Shown here piece by piece: positions 1 to 8,508 of a stretch of DNA of 64,000 bases. Below the pieces are notes generated by a model. That model was not told where the DNA came from. It was given only the letters and a program-made list of their open reading frames with translations, and searched no databases. The position numbers and the translations under genes were made by a program. Position 1 is the first letter of the stretch. Each line of letters starts with the position of its first letter. Origin of the DNA: Tistlia consotensis USBA 355 (GTDB taxonomy: Bacteria > Pseudomonadota > Alphaproteobacteria > Kiloniellales > DSM-21159); the NCBI RefSeq assembly GCF_900177295.1, contig NZ_FWZX01000003.1, forward strand, positions 113,677-177,676. The letters run 5' to 3'.

Positions 1-2
1 GC

Positions 3-341
3 GACCTCTTCGACCTGCTGCTGCGCCGCCCGGCCTTCGCGACCGCCGAGGGGCTGGATCCGGCGGACGAGGAGAAGCTGACGACGCGGCTGGCCGGCAG
101 CGGGCTCGTGAAGATGCTGGCCGAGGTCGCGCGCAGCAGCGAAGGGCTGCTGCCGTCGGGGCTCGCGCCGTCGACGGCGGCGGGTGCCGTCGCGCAGGCC
201 GTGGCCAGCCCGGACCTCGCGGAGATGAAGCGCAGCCTCGACGCCCAGTCGAAGGAGATCGCGGCCCTGAAGGCGCGGCTGGACGCCGGGACTGCGCCCA
301 AATCCACCAGCCGGACGCGGACCACCAAGCCCGGCTCCTGA
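3..341 (+). CDS. C-terminal end of an unidentified eCIS-cluster protein (partial)
   Basis: An open frame runs in from the left window edge and stops at 339-341, so only the last ~112 residues are visible and the real start lies outside. The visible part is Ala/Leu/Glu-rich and helical, ending in a short heptad-like stretch (LAEMKRSLDAQSKEIAALKA) and a basic Thr/Ser/Lys tail, which suggests a small coiled coil. No catalytic motif is seen and I do not recognise a family. It sits 27 bases upstream of the tail-fibre-like gene on the same strand, so it is probably a structural or assembly component of the same injection-system operon (inference from position only). Confidence 0.55.
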   Translation, partial: DLFDLLLRRPAFATAEGLDPADEEKLTTRLAGSGLVKMLAEVARSSEGLLPSGLAPSTAAGAVAQAVASPDLAEMKRSLDAQSKEIAALKARLDAGTAPKSTSRTRTTKPGS

Positions 342-368
342 GCCGGGCACAGCCTGAGGAGACCCGCG

Positions 369-3218
369 ATGGCCAGCCGACTCGAGCGCCCCAGCTTCTT
401 CGAGGGGCAGTTCCTGGGCGCCGCCGACCTCGCCGCCCTGGTCACCTACGCCCGCGGCCTGGGACGCGAGCACGCGCTCGCCGCCCATACCTGGGGCATC
501 GCGACCGGACTCGAGCTGGTCGAGGTGCCGGCCGAGGAGGCCGGTGCCGTCGACCTCTTCGTCATGCCCGGCTTCGCCTGGGACGGCTACGGCCGCACCA
601 TCGTCCTGCTGGCACCGGCCCAGGTGCCGCTCGAGACGTTCAGCGGGTTGCCGACCGGCAACCAGCAGGTCTGGATCCGCTACGACGAGACGCCGTTCCG
701 CGGCCTGCGCGAGGGCTTCGAGACCTGCGGGGCGGGAGAGGCCTTCGCCCGCGTGCGCGAGAGCTTCGCCATCGAGGTCGGCCCCTTCGCCCGCCTGCGC
801 GACCGGCAGAGCGGCATCACGCTCGCCGGCCGGCCGGTCGAGGACGCGCGGCTGGCGGCGCGCAGCCTCGGCGACACGGCGCCCCTGCTGTGCGACGGCT
901 CGGTGCCGCACCAGGACTTCCCGGCCGACAGCGCGCGCTGGCTGGTGCCGCTCGGCGTCGGCAACTGGGTGACCGGCACGCCGGGCCGGCTGCAGCCGCG
1001 CACCGCGGACGCGCTGAAGCTCGGCCGCACGCTGCGGCAGCTGGCCGGCGCGGTGGCCGAGAACCTCTTCGCCGCGGACGGCGTGATCCGCCTGCGCGAC
1101 CGCTTCACGCAGTTCAAGACGGGCGACGCGGCCGACACGCTCTGCCAGGCCGACCGCATCGCGGTCGACGACCTGGTCAACGAGCCCGACCGGGACGATT
1201 CGACCAAGACCACGGACCGGCTGATCGGCAGGGAGCTGGTCTGGGTCGAAGGCAACCTGCGCGCGACCGGACAGGTGCGCCTGTTCGGCACCCGGCTCGA
1301 GCTGCGCGACGCCGCCGGCGACGAGGCCGCCGGCGTGCCGCTCTACGCGCGCCGCGCAGTCAGCCCCAACAATCCCGCGGCCGGCCAGGACTTCCAGATC
1401 GTCATCGGCAGCGCCAGCGACGGCAAGGACCGGCTGGCGGTCGGCCCGGCCGCCGGCTACGGCGACCTGGAGGAGCGCTTCCTGGTGCGCACCGACGGCG
1501 TGCTCGCCGCCGGGCTCGACCTGCCGGACGACCTGAAGACCGACCACGTGCTGTTCAGCCGGGGCGACGCCCTGACCGTGGCGCTGGCGACCGATCCCGA
1601 CGCGATCGCGAGGATCGCCTTCCAGACCCTGCCCGCGCTCGGCGAGGCCGCGCAGCTCGTCTACGACGACGCCGAGGAGCGGCTGCAGGTCGGGGTCGGC
1701 AGCGACCTCGCGAACGCCACCACCTTCACCGCGAGCGGCCACGTCGGCATCCGCACGGACGACCCGGCCTCGCTCCATGCCGATGCGAACGACCTAGTCG
1801 TGCAGAACCCCAACGGCAACGTCGGCATGACCCTGCTCTCGGCCGTCTCCGCGACCTCCAACATTCACTTCGCCGACGGCCTCGCCGGTCCGGACGAGAC
1901 CCGCGCCGGCTTCCTCCGCTACGCGCACTCCGGCAACCGGCTGCACCTCGGCACGGACAATGCCGTGCGCGCGACGCTCGACGCCCAGGGCGACCTCGGC
2001 CTCGGCACCGAGAGCCCGAGCGCCCGCCTCGACATCCGGGAGTCGGGCTCGGGCCTGGCGCTCAAGCTTGACGCCGGCGCGCTGCGCGCCGAGGACGGCG
2101 GCGCGCCGACGCGCCTCGAGCTGCAGCGCAACGGCGGCGGCCTGCGCGTGCACGGCTCGACGGCGGCGTCGAGCCACCTCGCGGTCGCCAGCGACGGACG
2201 GGTCGGCCTCGGCACCGACAGCCCGTCTTCCTCCCTGCACATCGCGAAGAGCGCGCCGGAGCTGACGCTGGACGTGACCGGCGGCGGATCGGCCGCCCGG
2301 GTCGAGTTCGCCGTCGCCTCCGGCACGCGCTCGAGCATCGAGTACGACGTCGCCAGCCAGCGCACCCTGCTGACCAACGACGGCGACGTCGGCGTGACGC
2401 TGCGCGAGAACCGGGTCGGCATCAATCTCGGCAGCGCCTCGCCGACCACCAACCTGCACGTGCGCGGCAACATCGCCGGCGATGCCGGCAACCTGAACAG
2501 CCACGTCGCGCTGGTCGAGAACATGGCCGGCGCCAATGCCGACGTGCTGGCCCTGCGCGTCGCCGGCGGCGGCGCCGGCGCCTCGAACAACTTCATCACC
2601 TTCTTCGACTCGAGCGGGGCGATCGGCCGGATCGAGCGCAGCACGGCCGTTGCCAGCGACAACCCGACGGACGCCGGCAACTTCCTGCGGCTCATCTCGG
2701 GCGGCGCCGACTTCGCCGAGTGCCTGCCGCGCGCCGAGGCCTCTGGCGCGATCGGACCGGGCCGCATCGTCGGCGTCCGGGGCGGCCGGGTGTCGCTGAC
2801 CACCGACGGCGCCGAGTCGCTGCTGGTCACGACCGATCGCGCCGTCGTCGTCGGCAACGTGCCGATGAGCGGCGCGGCTCCGTCCGAAACCGTGGCCCTG
2901 GTCGGCCAGGTCAGGCTGCAGGTCGCGGGCGCGGTCCGCTCCGGCGACTTCATCGTCCCGTCCGGCGGCAACGACGGCGAGGGGCGCGCCGTGCCGATCT
3001 CGGAGCTGACGCCCGCCCTCGCGGGGCAGGTGATCGGCCGCGCCTGGCAGGACCGGCCGGCCGACGACAGCCGGCCGGTGACCGTCGCGGTCGGCGTCCA
3101 GGGCGCCGACGCCATGGCTGCGCTCAGCGCCGCCCTGGTCGCCCAGGAGCGGCAGATCACCCGGCTGGGCGAAGCGCTGCAGGCGGTTCTGGGCGCCGCC
3201 GACGAACAGAAGGGCTAG
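369..3218 (+). CDS. Tail-fibre-like protein of a contractile injection system
   Basis: Predicted 949-residue protein with a strong ribosome site (GAGGAGA, 7 bases before ATG). The N-terminal ~250 residues look like a globular attachment domain. From about residue 457 there are recurring G(V/L)G(I/L)xT-x2-P-x3-LH(V/I) units, for instance near 457, 541, 611 and 681. This pattern is common in phage tail fibres and fibre-like adhesins whose beta repeats trimerise. The C-terminal ~200 residues (DFAEC, then Gly/Val-rich strands) resemble the capping regions of such fibres. Position directly before a tape-measure-like gene and an eCIS-type AAA ATPase supports a receptor-binding fibre of an extracellular contractile injection system. 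Specificity cannot be inferred. The functional call is family-level inference. Confidence 0.6.
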   Translation: MASRLERPSFFEGQFLGAADLAALVTYARGLGREHALAAHTWGIATGLELVEVPAEEAGAVDLFVMPGFAWDGYGRTIVLLAPAQVPLETFSGLPTGNQQVWIRYDETPFRGLREGFETCGAGEAFARVRESFAIEVGPFARLRDRQSGITLAGRPVEDARLAARSLGDTAPLLCDGSVPHQDFPADSARWLVPLGVGNWVTGTPGRLQPRTADALKLGRTLRQLAGAVAENLFAADGVIRLRDRFTQFKTGDAADTLCQADRIAVDDLVNEPDRDDSTKTTDRLIGRELVWVEGNLRATGQVRLFGTRLELRDAAGDEAAGVPLYARRAVSPNNPAAGQDFQIVIGSASDGKDRLAVGPAAGYGDLEERFLVRTDGVLAAGLDLPDDLKTDHVLFSRGDALTVALATDPDAIARIAFQTLPALGEAAQLVYDDAEERLQVGVGSDLANATTFTASGHVGIRTDDPASLHADANDLVVQNPNGNVGMTLLSAVSATSNIHFADGLAGPDETRAGFLRYAHSGNRLHLGTDNAVRATLDAQGDLGLGTESPSARLDIRESGSGLALKLDAGALRAEDGGAPTRLELQRNGGGLRVHGSTAASSHLAVASDGRVGLGTDSPSSSLHIAKSAPELTLDVTGGGSAARVEFAVASGTRSSIEYDVASQRTLLTNDGDVGVTLRENRVGINLGSASPTTNLHVRGNIAGDAGNLNSHVALVENMAGANADVLALRVAGGGAGASNNFITFFDSSGAIGRIERSTAVASDNPTDAGNFLRLISGGADFAECLPRAEASGAIGPGRIVGVRGGRVSLTTDGAESLLVTTDRAVVVGNVPMSGAAPSETVALVGQVRLQVAGAVRSGDFIVPSGGNDGEGRAVPISELTPALAGQVIGRAWQDRPADDSRPVTVAVGVQGADAMAALSAALVAQERQITRLGEALQAVLGAADEQKG

Positions 3219-3222
3219 CCCC

Positions 3223-4791
3223 GTGGTCGCACCTCGGCTCGCCATCCACCGGCTGCGCCTGGCCCTGGACTGCCCGCCGGGGCCGGCCGAGCGGACGGCG
3301 CGGCAAGCCGCGACGCTGCTGGCCAGCACCCTGGACGAGCGGCTCGCCGCACGCCTCCCTGAGCACGGCCCCCGGGACGCCGCCAGGGACGGCCCGGAGG
3401 GCGAGCCGGTCCTGCTGATCCGGCGCCTGACCGTCGAGCTCAGCCACTCGACCGCCGATCCGCTCGAGGCGCTCGCCGAGCGCCTGGCCGAGGCGATCGC
3501 CGCCGGCGTCGCCCGCGCCGCAGCGGCGCGGGCCGGAGGGCTGTGCTTCCCCAGCCGCGCCGCCTACACGGCGGCCTTCCTGGAAGCGCTGCTCGACGGT
3601 TCGGCCTGGAGCCGCTGGTGGTTCCGCGGCTTCGCCGGCCTGGCCGCCCTGCCCGTCGGGGCCGCCGTACGCGCGGTCCTGTCGCGCGACTGGGCCGCCG
3701 CTCCAGCGGTGCTCGCCGCCTGTCCCCCGGCGGTGCGCGCGCGCCTCTGGACCGCGCTGACGCCGCAGGACGCCGCGGCCGTGCTGGCCGCGCTGGCCGC
3801 CGGCCCGGCCGGCGCGCCGACGCCCGCGGCCTGGACCACGGCCGCCCGCGCCTTGCTCGACGGCGCCGACCTGCCCGACGCCGTGGCGGCGCTCGCTGTC
3901 GTCGCCGAGGTCGCCGCCACGCCGGACAGCAGGGGAATCGGCTGGCTGGTGCCGGTCGCAGCGCGGGCCGCCGCGCTGCGGCCCGCGCTGCGCAACGGCT
4001 TCGCCAAGGCCGGCCCCTCGCTCGACCGCGCGTCCGGCGGCGAGGCGGCGGGCGCCGCACCGCCGGTCGGCCTGCCGCCGCTGCCGACGCCCCTGCTCAA
4101 GGCGCTCCGGCAGGCGCTCGCCGCAGCCACCGCCGGATCCGAAGCCGGACAGGGCGAGCGCTGGCGCACCTCGCCCCTGCTCGGCTTCGCGCTGCTGCTG
4201 CCGGCCCTGCACGCGCTGCCGATCGATGCCGCGGTCCGGGACTGGCCGGCCCCCGCTCCGTCCCTCGCCGCCGCCGATCTCGTCCGCCTGCTGCTGCTCT
4301 CGGCCTGCGCTGGCAGGGACAGGGCGCTGTGGCGCGCGCCCCTGTGGCGCGACCTGCACGGCCTGCCCGGCCCGTTCGACGAGGCCGCGCTCGCGGACTG
4401 GGCGCGCCGGGTCCCGCCGGCCGCCTGGCGCGGTCTCGCCCGGGCCCTTTCGGAAGCGGGCCAGCCGGTGCCCGGCCTGCCGCGTGCCCTGCCACGCGCC
4501 CTGCCGCGCGCCCTGATCTCCGGCCAGGCGGCACGGACGGCGCTCGGGGCGGTCGCCGCCCGCCTGCTGCTGGAGCTGGCCCGACGCCTGCCGGGCTTCG
4601 CCGGCGCCTCGCCGGACTTCCTGCGCGTCAACCTGCTCGGCGCGGGCGGCAGCGCCCTGATCGGGCGGCGGCAGGTCCGCGTTCGCCTCGACCGGCCACC
4701 GCTCGACGTGCTGCTCGGCATGACCGGCCTCGCGGAGTGCGAGGCCCGGCTCGCCGACGGCCGGGTCCTGGTCCTGGAGCGCAGCCCGTGA
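3223..4791 (+). CDS. Contractile injection system tape-measure-like protein (CIS_TMP type)
   Basis: 522 residues from a GTG start 4 bases after the fibre gene, with AGAAGGG upstream. It is very Ala/Leu-rich and mostly helical. The N-terminus (IHRLRLALDCP, then a region ending VLLIRRLTVEL) and the C-terminal segment VRVRLDRPPLDVLLGMTGL at about 485-503 resemble the ends of proteins annotated as contractile injection system tape measure proteins, whose C-terminus typically reads V-x-R-x-P-I-D-V-L-L. It is followed, with a GTGA overlap, by the AAA+ ATPase, an order typical of eCIS loci. Residues about 418-429 contain three tandem LPRA units. Sequence similarity in this family is weak, so the assignment rests partly on context. 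Confidence 0.6.
   Translation: MVAPRLAIHRLRLALDCPPGPAERTARQAATLLASTLDERLAARLPEHGPRDAARDGPEGEPVLLIRRLTVELSHSTADPLEALAERLAEAIAAGVARAAAARAGGLCFPSRAAYTAAFLEALLDGSAWSRWWFRGFAGLAALPVGAAVRAVLSRDWAAAPAVLAACPPAVRARLWTALTPQDAAAVLAALAAGPAGAPTPAAWTTAARALLDGADLPDAVAALAVVAEVAATPDSRGIGWLVPVAARAAALRPALRNGFAKAGPSLDRASGGEAAGAAPPVGLPPLPTPLLKALRQALAAATAGSEAGQGERWRTSPLLGFALLLPALHALPIDAAVRDWPAPAPSLAAADLVRLLLLSACAGRDRALWRAPLWRDLHGLPGPFDEAALADWARRVPPAAWRGLARALSEAGQPVPGLPRALPRALPRALISGQAARTALGAVAARLLLELARRLPGFAGASPDFLRVNLLGAGGSALIGRRQVRVRLDRPPLDVLLGMTGLAECEARLADGRVLVLERSP
4477..4512 (+). repeat. Three tandem 12-bp units inside the tape-measure-like gene
   Basis: Three nearly identical in-frame copies of CTGCCGCGCGCC encode Leu-Pro-Arg-Ala three times. 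The 12-bp unit keeps frame, so copy number can change without disrupting the protein. Confidence 0.8.
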
Positions 4792-6860
4792 GCGCCGGCG
4801 ACTTCACCCCGGCGCTCGCCGCCCTGGACCGGCTGATCGCCGTCGAGCTGCAGCGTCTGCGGGCCCGCTACGCCCTGTCGCTCGACGAGTTCCGCGGCCT
4901 CTACGTCTCCGACGCCCTGGTCGACGCGCTGCTGGCACGGCAGGGAGCCGCGATCCCGGAGACGGCCCCCCGCCTCTCCGCTTCCCTGGTCGCGCCGGTC
5001 GCCGAGGCGGGTCGGGCGCTCGGGCTCTGCCCGCTCGGCTGCGGCCTCGTGATGCTCGCGCTGGCGCCGGAGCTCGACGCCCGCTACCCGACGCTCTTCG
5101 CCTATCTCAACGACGACGTGACGCGCCGCTGGCCCAGCCTGGAGCTGGCCCAGCGCCTGTTCGCCGGCCCGGGCAACGCGGCAGCCTCCGGACGGCTGCG
5201 GGCGATCCTCTCGCCGGCGCTGCCGACGGCGGCCGGCGGCCTGACCGCGGGCGGGCTGCTGCTGCCGGCCGAGCCGGACGAGCCCGCGCGGCCGCTGCTG
5301 CTGCGCGGCTGGCGCTGCGCGCCGGCGCTCGTCCATCACCTGCTGCGACAGCCGGGCCTGCCGCTGTCCCAGCTCGCCTGGCTGCCCGGGCCGCCGGACG
5401 GGCTCGCGCAGCGGCCCGCCGGGACCGTCGAGACCGCCGCGCCGGCCCTGCTCGTCGCCGGCCCGCCGGGCAGCGGCCGGCGGGCGGCGGCCGCCGCCTG
5501 GGCAGGGCGGCTCGGCCTGCGTGCCCTGCTCTACGATCCGACGCCCGCCAGCGGGGTGCCGGCACCGGAGGCCCTGCGCGAAGCGGCGCTGAGCGCGCAG
5601 CTCAACCGTGCCGCACTGGTCATCGACCTGGGCCGATCGGAGCGCCCGGCACCGCTCGACGGCCTCGACCCCCGCTGGCCCGTCGCCCTGCTCGTCCAGC
5701 GGCCCGACGGCTGGACCGCGGCCCTGGCGCCGCGCCTGGTCCAGCAGCGCCGGCAGCGGCTGCCGGACACCCCGGCCCGCGCCGCGCTGTGGCGCGGGGC
5801 GCTCGCGGCCTGCGGCCGCAAGGCGGCGCCGCGGGCGATCGAGGCCGTGGCGGGGCGCTTCGCGCTCGGCGAGCCGGCGATCGTCCGGGCCGCGCGGCGG
5901 CTCGGGCTGGAGGACGAGGCGCCACGGGCCGACCTGCCGGCGCTCGTCGCGGCGGCACGCGCCGAGAGCACGGCCGAGCTCTCCGGCACCGCCAGGCCCG
6001 TGGCCACCGACGCCGGCTGGTCCGACCTGGTCCTGCCCGCCGGCGCGCTGGCGCAGCTCAAGGACTTCGCCTCGGCCGTCGCGCTGCGCGGCAAGGTCTT
6101 CGACCTCTGGGGCTTCGACGGCGTCGGCCGCGGCACCGGCCGAGGGCTCGCGGCCCTCTTCTCCGGCGGCTCCGGCACCGGCAAGACGATGAGCGCCGCG
6201 ATCGTCGCCGCCGAGGTCGGGCTCGACCTCTGGCGCCTCGACCTCTCGGCGACGGTCAGCAAGTACATCGGCGAGACCGAGAAGAACCTGGAGCGGGTCT
6301 TCTCCGCGGCCGGCGCCGCCAACGCCATCCTGTTCTTCGACGAGGCCGACGCGCTGTTCGGCAAGCGCAGCGAGGTCAAGGACAGCCACGACCGCTATGC
6401 CAACATCGAGATCGCCTACCTGCTGCAGCGCCTGGAGGACCACGACGGCGTCGTGATCCTGGCGACCAACCTGAGCCGCAACCTCGACACGGCCTTCCTG
6501 CGCCGCCTGCCCTTCGTGATCGAGTTCCCGCTGCCCGACGCGGCGGCGCGCGCGAAGCTGTGGCGCAAGGCGATCCCGGTCCGGGCGCCGCTCTGCCCCG
6601 AGGTCGACTTCGCCGAGCTGGCGCAGCGCTTCGAGCTCAGCGGCGGCGACATCCGCACCGCGGCGCTGGAGGCCGCCTTCCTGGCCGCCGGCCGCGGCGG
6701 CCGCATCGACCGCGAGGCGCTGGACACGGCGATCCGGCGCCAGCTCATGAAACGCGGCCAGCTGCCCGGCGCCCCGGCCCGGCGCGGCACGAACGGCCAC
6801 GCCGCAACGCCGGCCGTCGGCGGCGGCAGCCGCACGGAGGCGCACGATGGCCCGGCATGA
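4788..6860 (+). CDS. AAA+ ATPase of the contractile injection system (Afp15/Pvc15-like)
   Basis: Start taken as GTG at 4788, overlapping the previous stop (GTGA), giving 690 residues. The C-terminal half is a complete AAA+ module: Walker A GGSGTGKT at 460-467 (Lys466), Walker [12 protein letters not shown] around 515-524 (Asp518/Glu519), sensor-1 Asn561 in ILATN, followed by [14 protein letters not shown]. An earlier loop GPPGSGRR near residue 224 looks like a second, degenerate P-loop with Arg in place of Lys, which points to an ancestral two-module design. ATPases of this type occur in most eCIS loci and are thought to act in particle assembly or effector loading. It overlaps the next gene by 14 bases, so the two are probably translationally coupled. 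Confidence 0.85.
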   Translation: MSAGDFTPALAALDRLIAVELQRLRARYALSLDEFRGLYVSDALVDALLARQGAAIPETAPRLSASLVAPVAEAGRALGLCPLGCGLVMLALAPELDARYPTLFAYLNDDVTRRWPSLELAQRLFAGPGNAAASGRLRAILSPALPTAAGGLTAGGLLLPAEPDEPARPLLLRGWRCAPALVHHLLRQPGLPLSQLAWLPGPPDGLAQRPAGTVETAAPALLVAGPPGSGRRAAAAAWAGRLGLRALLYDPTPASGVPAPEALREAALSAQLNRAALVIDLGRSERPAPLDGLDPRWPVALLVQRPDGWTAALAPRLVQQRRQRLPDTPARAALWRGALAACGRKAAPRAIEAVAGRFALGEPAIVRAARRLGLEDEAPRADLPALVAAARAESTAELSGTARPVATDAGWSDLVLPAGALAQLKDFASAVALRGKVFDLWGFDGVGRGTGRGLAALFSGGSGTGKTMSAAIVAAEVGLDLWRLDLSATVSKYIGETEKNLERVFSAAGAANAILFFDEADALFGKRSEVKDSHDRYANIEIAYLLQRLEDHDGVVILATNLSRNLDTAFLRRLPFVIEFPLPDAAARAKLWRKAIPVRAPLCPEVDFAELAQRFELSGGDIRTAALEAAFLAAGRGGRIDREALDTAIRRQLMKRGQLPGAPARRGTNGHAATPAVGGGSRTEAHDGPA

Positions 6861-8466
6861 CCGACCGACCCGTGGCAACGCCGCCGGACCGGCCGGAGGC
6901 TCCGCGCCGCGCGCGCCGGGTCCCCGGCAGGACGGCGGCGGCAACCTGCATCGCCAGAGGCTGCGCGTCGGCGGCCTGCACGACCCCGAGGAAGCCCGGG
7001 CCCGGCAGGCGGCCGACTCGCTGCCGGCCCGCGTCGGCGGGGGCCGCGGCGCGCCCTCCGGGCCCGCGGCTGCAGGCGGCGGGGTCTCGCAGCCCGGCGC
7101 GCGGCTGTTCGGCGAGCCCGGCCGGCCGCTCGACCCCGCCACGCGTGGCCGGCTGGAGCCTGCCTTCGGGCGCAGCCTCGCCGACGTGCGGCTGCACCGC
7201 GGCCAGACGGTCGACGACAAGGCCGAGATGCTCGGCGCCGCCGCCTTCACCCTGGGCAGTCACATCGGCGTCAACAGCGCGGCGGCGCCGGCCGGCGGGC
7301 CGGACGACGCGCTGCTGGCGCACGAGCTCGCCCACGTCGCCGAGGGCGACGACGAGGTGATCCGCCGCCAGGCGCTCGAGTCGGTGCCGCCGGATGTCGA
7401 TCCCGACAGCATCAGCGCCAGCATCAGCTTCGACCTGCCGGGCGGTCTCGAGCTGCAGTCCAGCTTCGCGAGCGACCTGGAGACGGTGAACCCGACGACC
7501 GTGACCCTGACCCTGAGCCGCACCGGGCTCGACATCCACTTCTCGCCGGCCCTGCTGCTCGACCTCAACTGGATGATCGAGCTGGTGATGGCCAACGACA
7601 TCACCTGGTCCGGCGCCCACTACGACTTCGCGACGGCGAGCACGAGCGTCAGCGTCGGCGTCAGCGACCTCGGCGGCCAGAGCGTCGTCGCGCCGGAACT
7701 GGCCGGCACGGTCTCGGGCATGGTCAGCAGCCTCGTCGCCGGCACCCCCGCGGCCAGCGCCGGCTACGATCCGCTGACCGACGCCGATCCGGCCGCCACG
7801 CTGCGGCAGATCCAGCAGAACTTCCAGTCGCTGCCGAGCGGCGGCGGCGGCAGCGCCCTGACGCCGGAGCAGGTCACCAACGTCACCCTGGGCGGCAGCT
7901 TCTCGACCGCCCACGAGATCCGCTACGCCAGCGGCGACAGCGGCGTCGTCATCCCTCCGGGAACGACGATCTCCGTCTCGGCGCGCATGGCCGGCACGGC
8001 CGCGCAGCTCGGCGGCGACGAGCCGCCGCGCGTGTCGCAGCTGACGCTGAACACCTCGGGCATCATCCTGCAGTCCGGCGGCGAGGACGCGCTGCGCGTC
8101 CAGAGCCTGACGGTCTCACCGGGCGGCGCGGTCCAGGTGACGCGCTACGAGCCGCTGGGATCGGCGGCCAGTGCCGCCGGCGTCGAGAGCGGCCTGCGTT
8201 TCATCGGCCTGCTGGCCCTGCTCGGCAGCGGGCAGCCCAGCGACCGGCTCGCCGCCAGCCAGATCGACCCCGAGGCGGCGCTGCAGCCCCGCTTCGTACG
8301 CGGCCTGACCCTGGCCATGGTGAACTCCGCGCTGACCAGCGCGATCCGCCAGCTGATCATCGACAACGCCGACGCGATCCCCGGCATCGACCTGAAGCAG
8401 ATCTTCCAGGTCGGATCCGGCGCCGGCGACTTCCCCCTGCCGAGCGGGCCGAACCGCTATGGCTGA
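6847..8466 (+). CDS. DUF4157 (eCIS core) domain protein, HExxH-bearing
   Basis: 539 residues, with ATG 6 bases after GGAGG. The N-terminus has the usual eCIS-associated layout: a basic leader, an acidic D-P-E-E-A-R-A-R-Q-A-A-D stretch, then the DUF4157 domain (about 88-167) starting LFGEPGRPLDP, containing GRSLADVRLHRG and ending in HELAHV with the zinc-protease-like motif HELAH at 159-163. The remaining ~370 residues are rich in Ser/Thr/Val strands (for example TTVTLTLSRTGLDIHF) and Gly-Ser linkers, with no family I recognise. DUF4157 proteins are strongly associated with eCIS loci and often act as effector-loading modules or effectors. Whether the HExxH is catalytic here is unknown. The gene sits between the ATPase and a second DUF4157 gene. 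Confidence 0.82.
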   Translation: MARHDRPTRGNAAGPAGGSAPRAPGPRQDGGGNLHRQRLRVGGLHDPEEARARQAADSLPARVGGGRGAPSGPAAAGGGVSQPGARLFGEPGRPLDPATRGRLEPAFGRSLADVRLHRGQTVDDKAEMLGAAAFTLGSHIGVNSAAAPAGGPDDALLAHELAHVAEGDDEVIRRQALESVPPDVDPDSISASISFDLPGGLELQSSFASDLETVNPTTVTLTLSRTGLDIHFSPALLLDLNWMIELVMANDITWSGAHYDFATASTSVSVGVSDLGGQSVVAPELAGTVSGMVSSLVAGTPAASAGYDPLTDADPAATLRQIQQNFQSLPSGGGGSALTPEQVTNVTLGGSFSTAHEIRYASGDSGVVIPPGTTISVSARMAGTAAQLGGDEPPRVSQLTLNTSGIILQSGGEDALRVQSLTVSPGGAVQVTRYEPLGSAASAAGVESGLRFIGLLALLGSGQPSDRLAASQIDPEAALQPRFVRGLTLAMVNSALTSAIRQLIIDNADAIPGIDLKQIFQVGSGAGDFPLPSGPNRYG

Positions 8467-8508
8467 ACGGCTGCGGACCGGAGGTCGCCCCGCCGTCGGA
8501 GCGGCACG

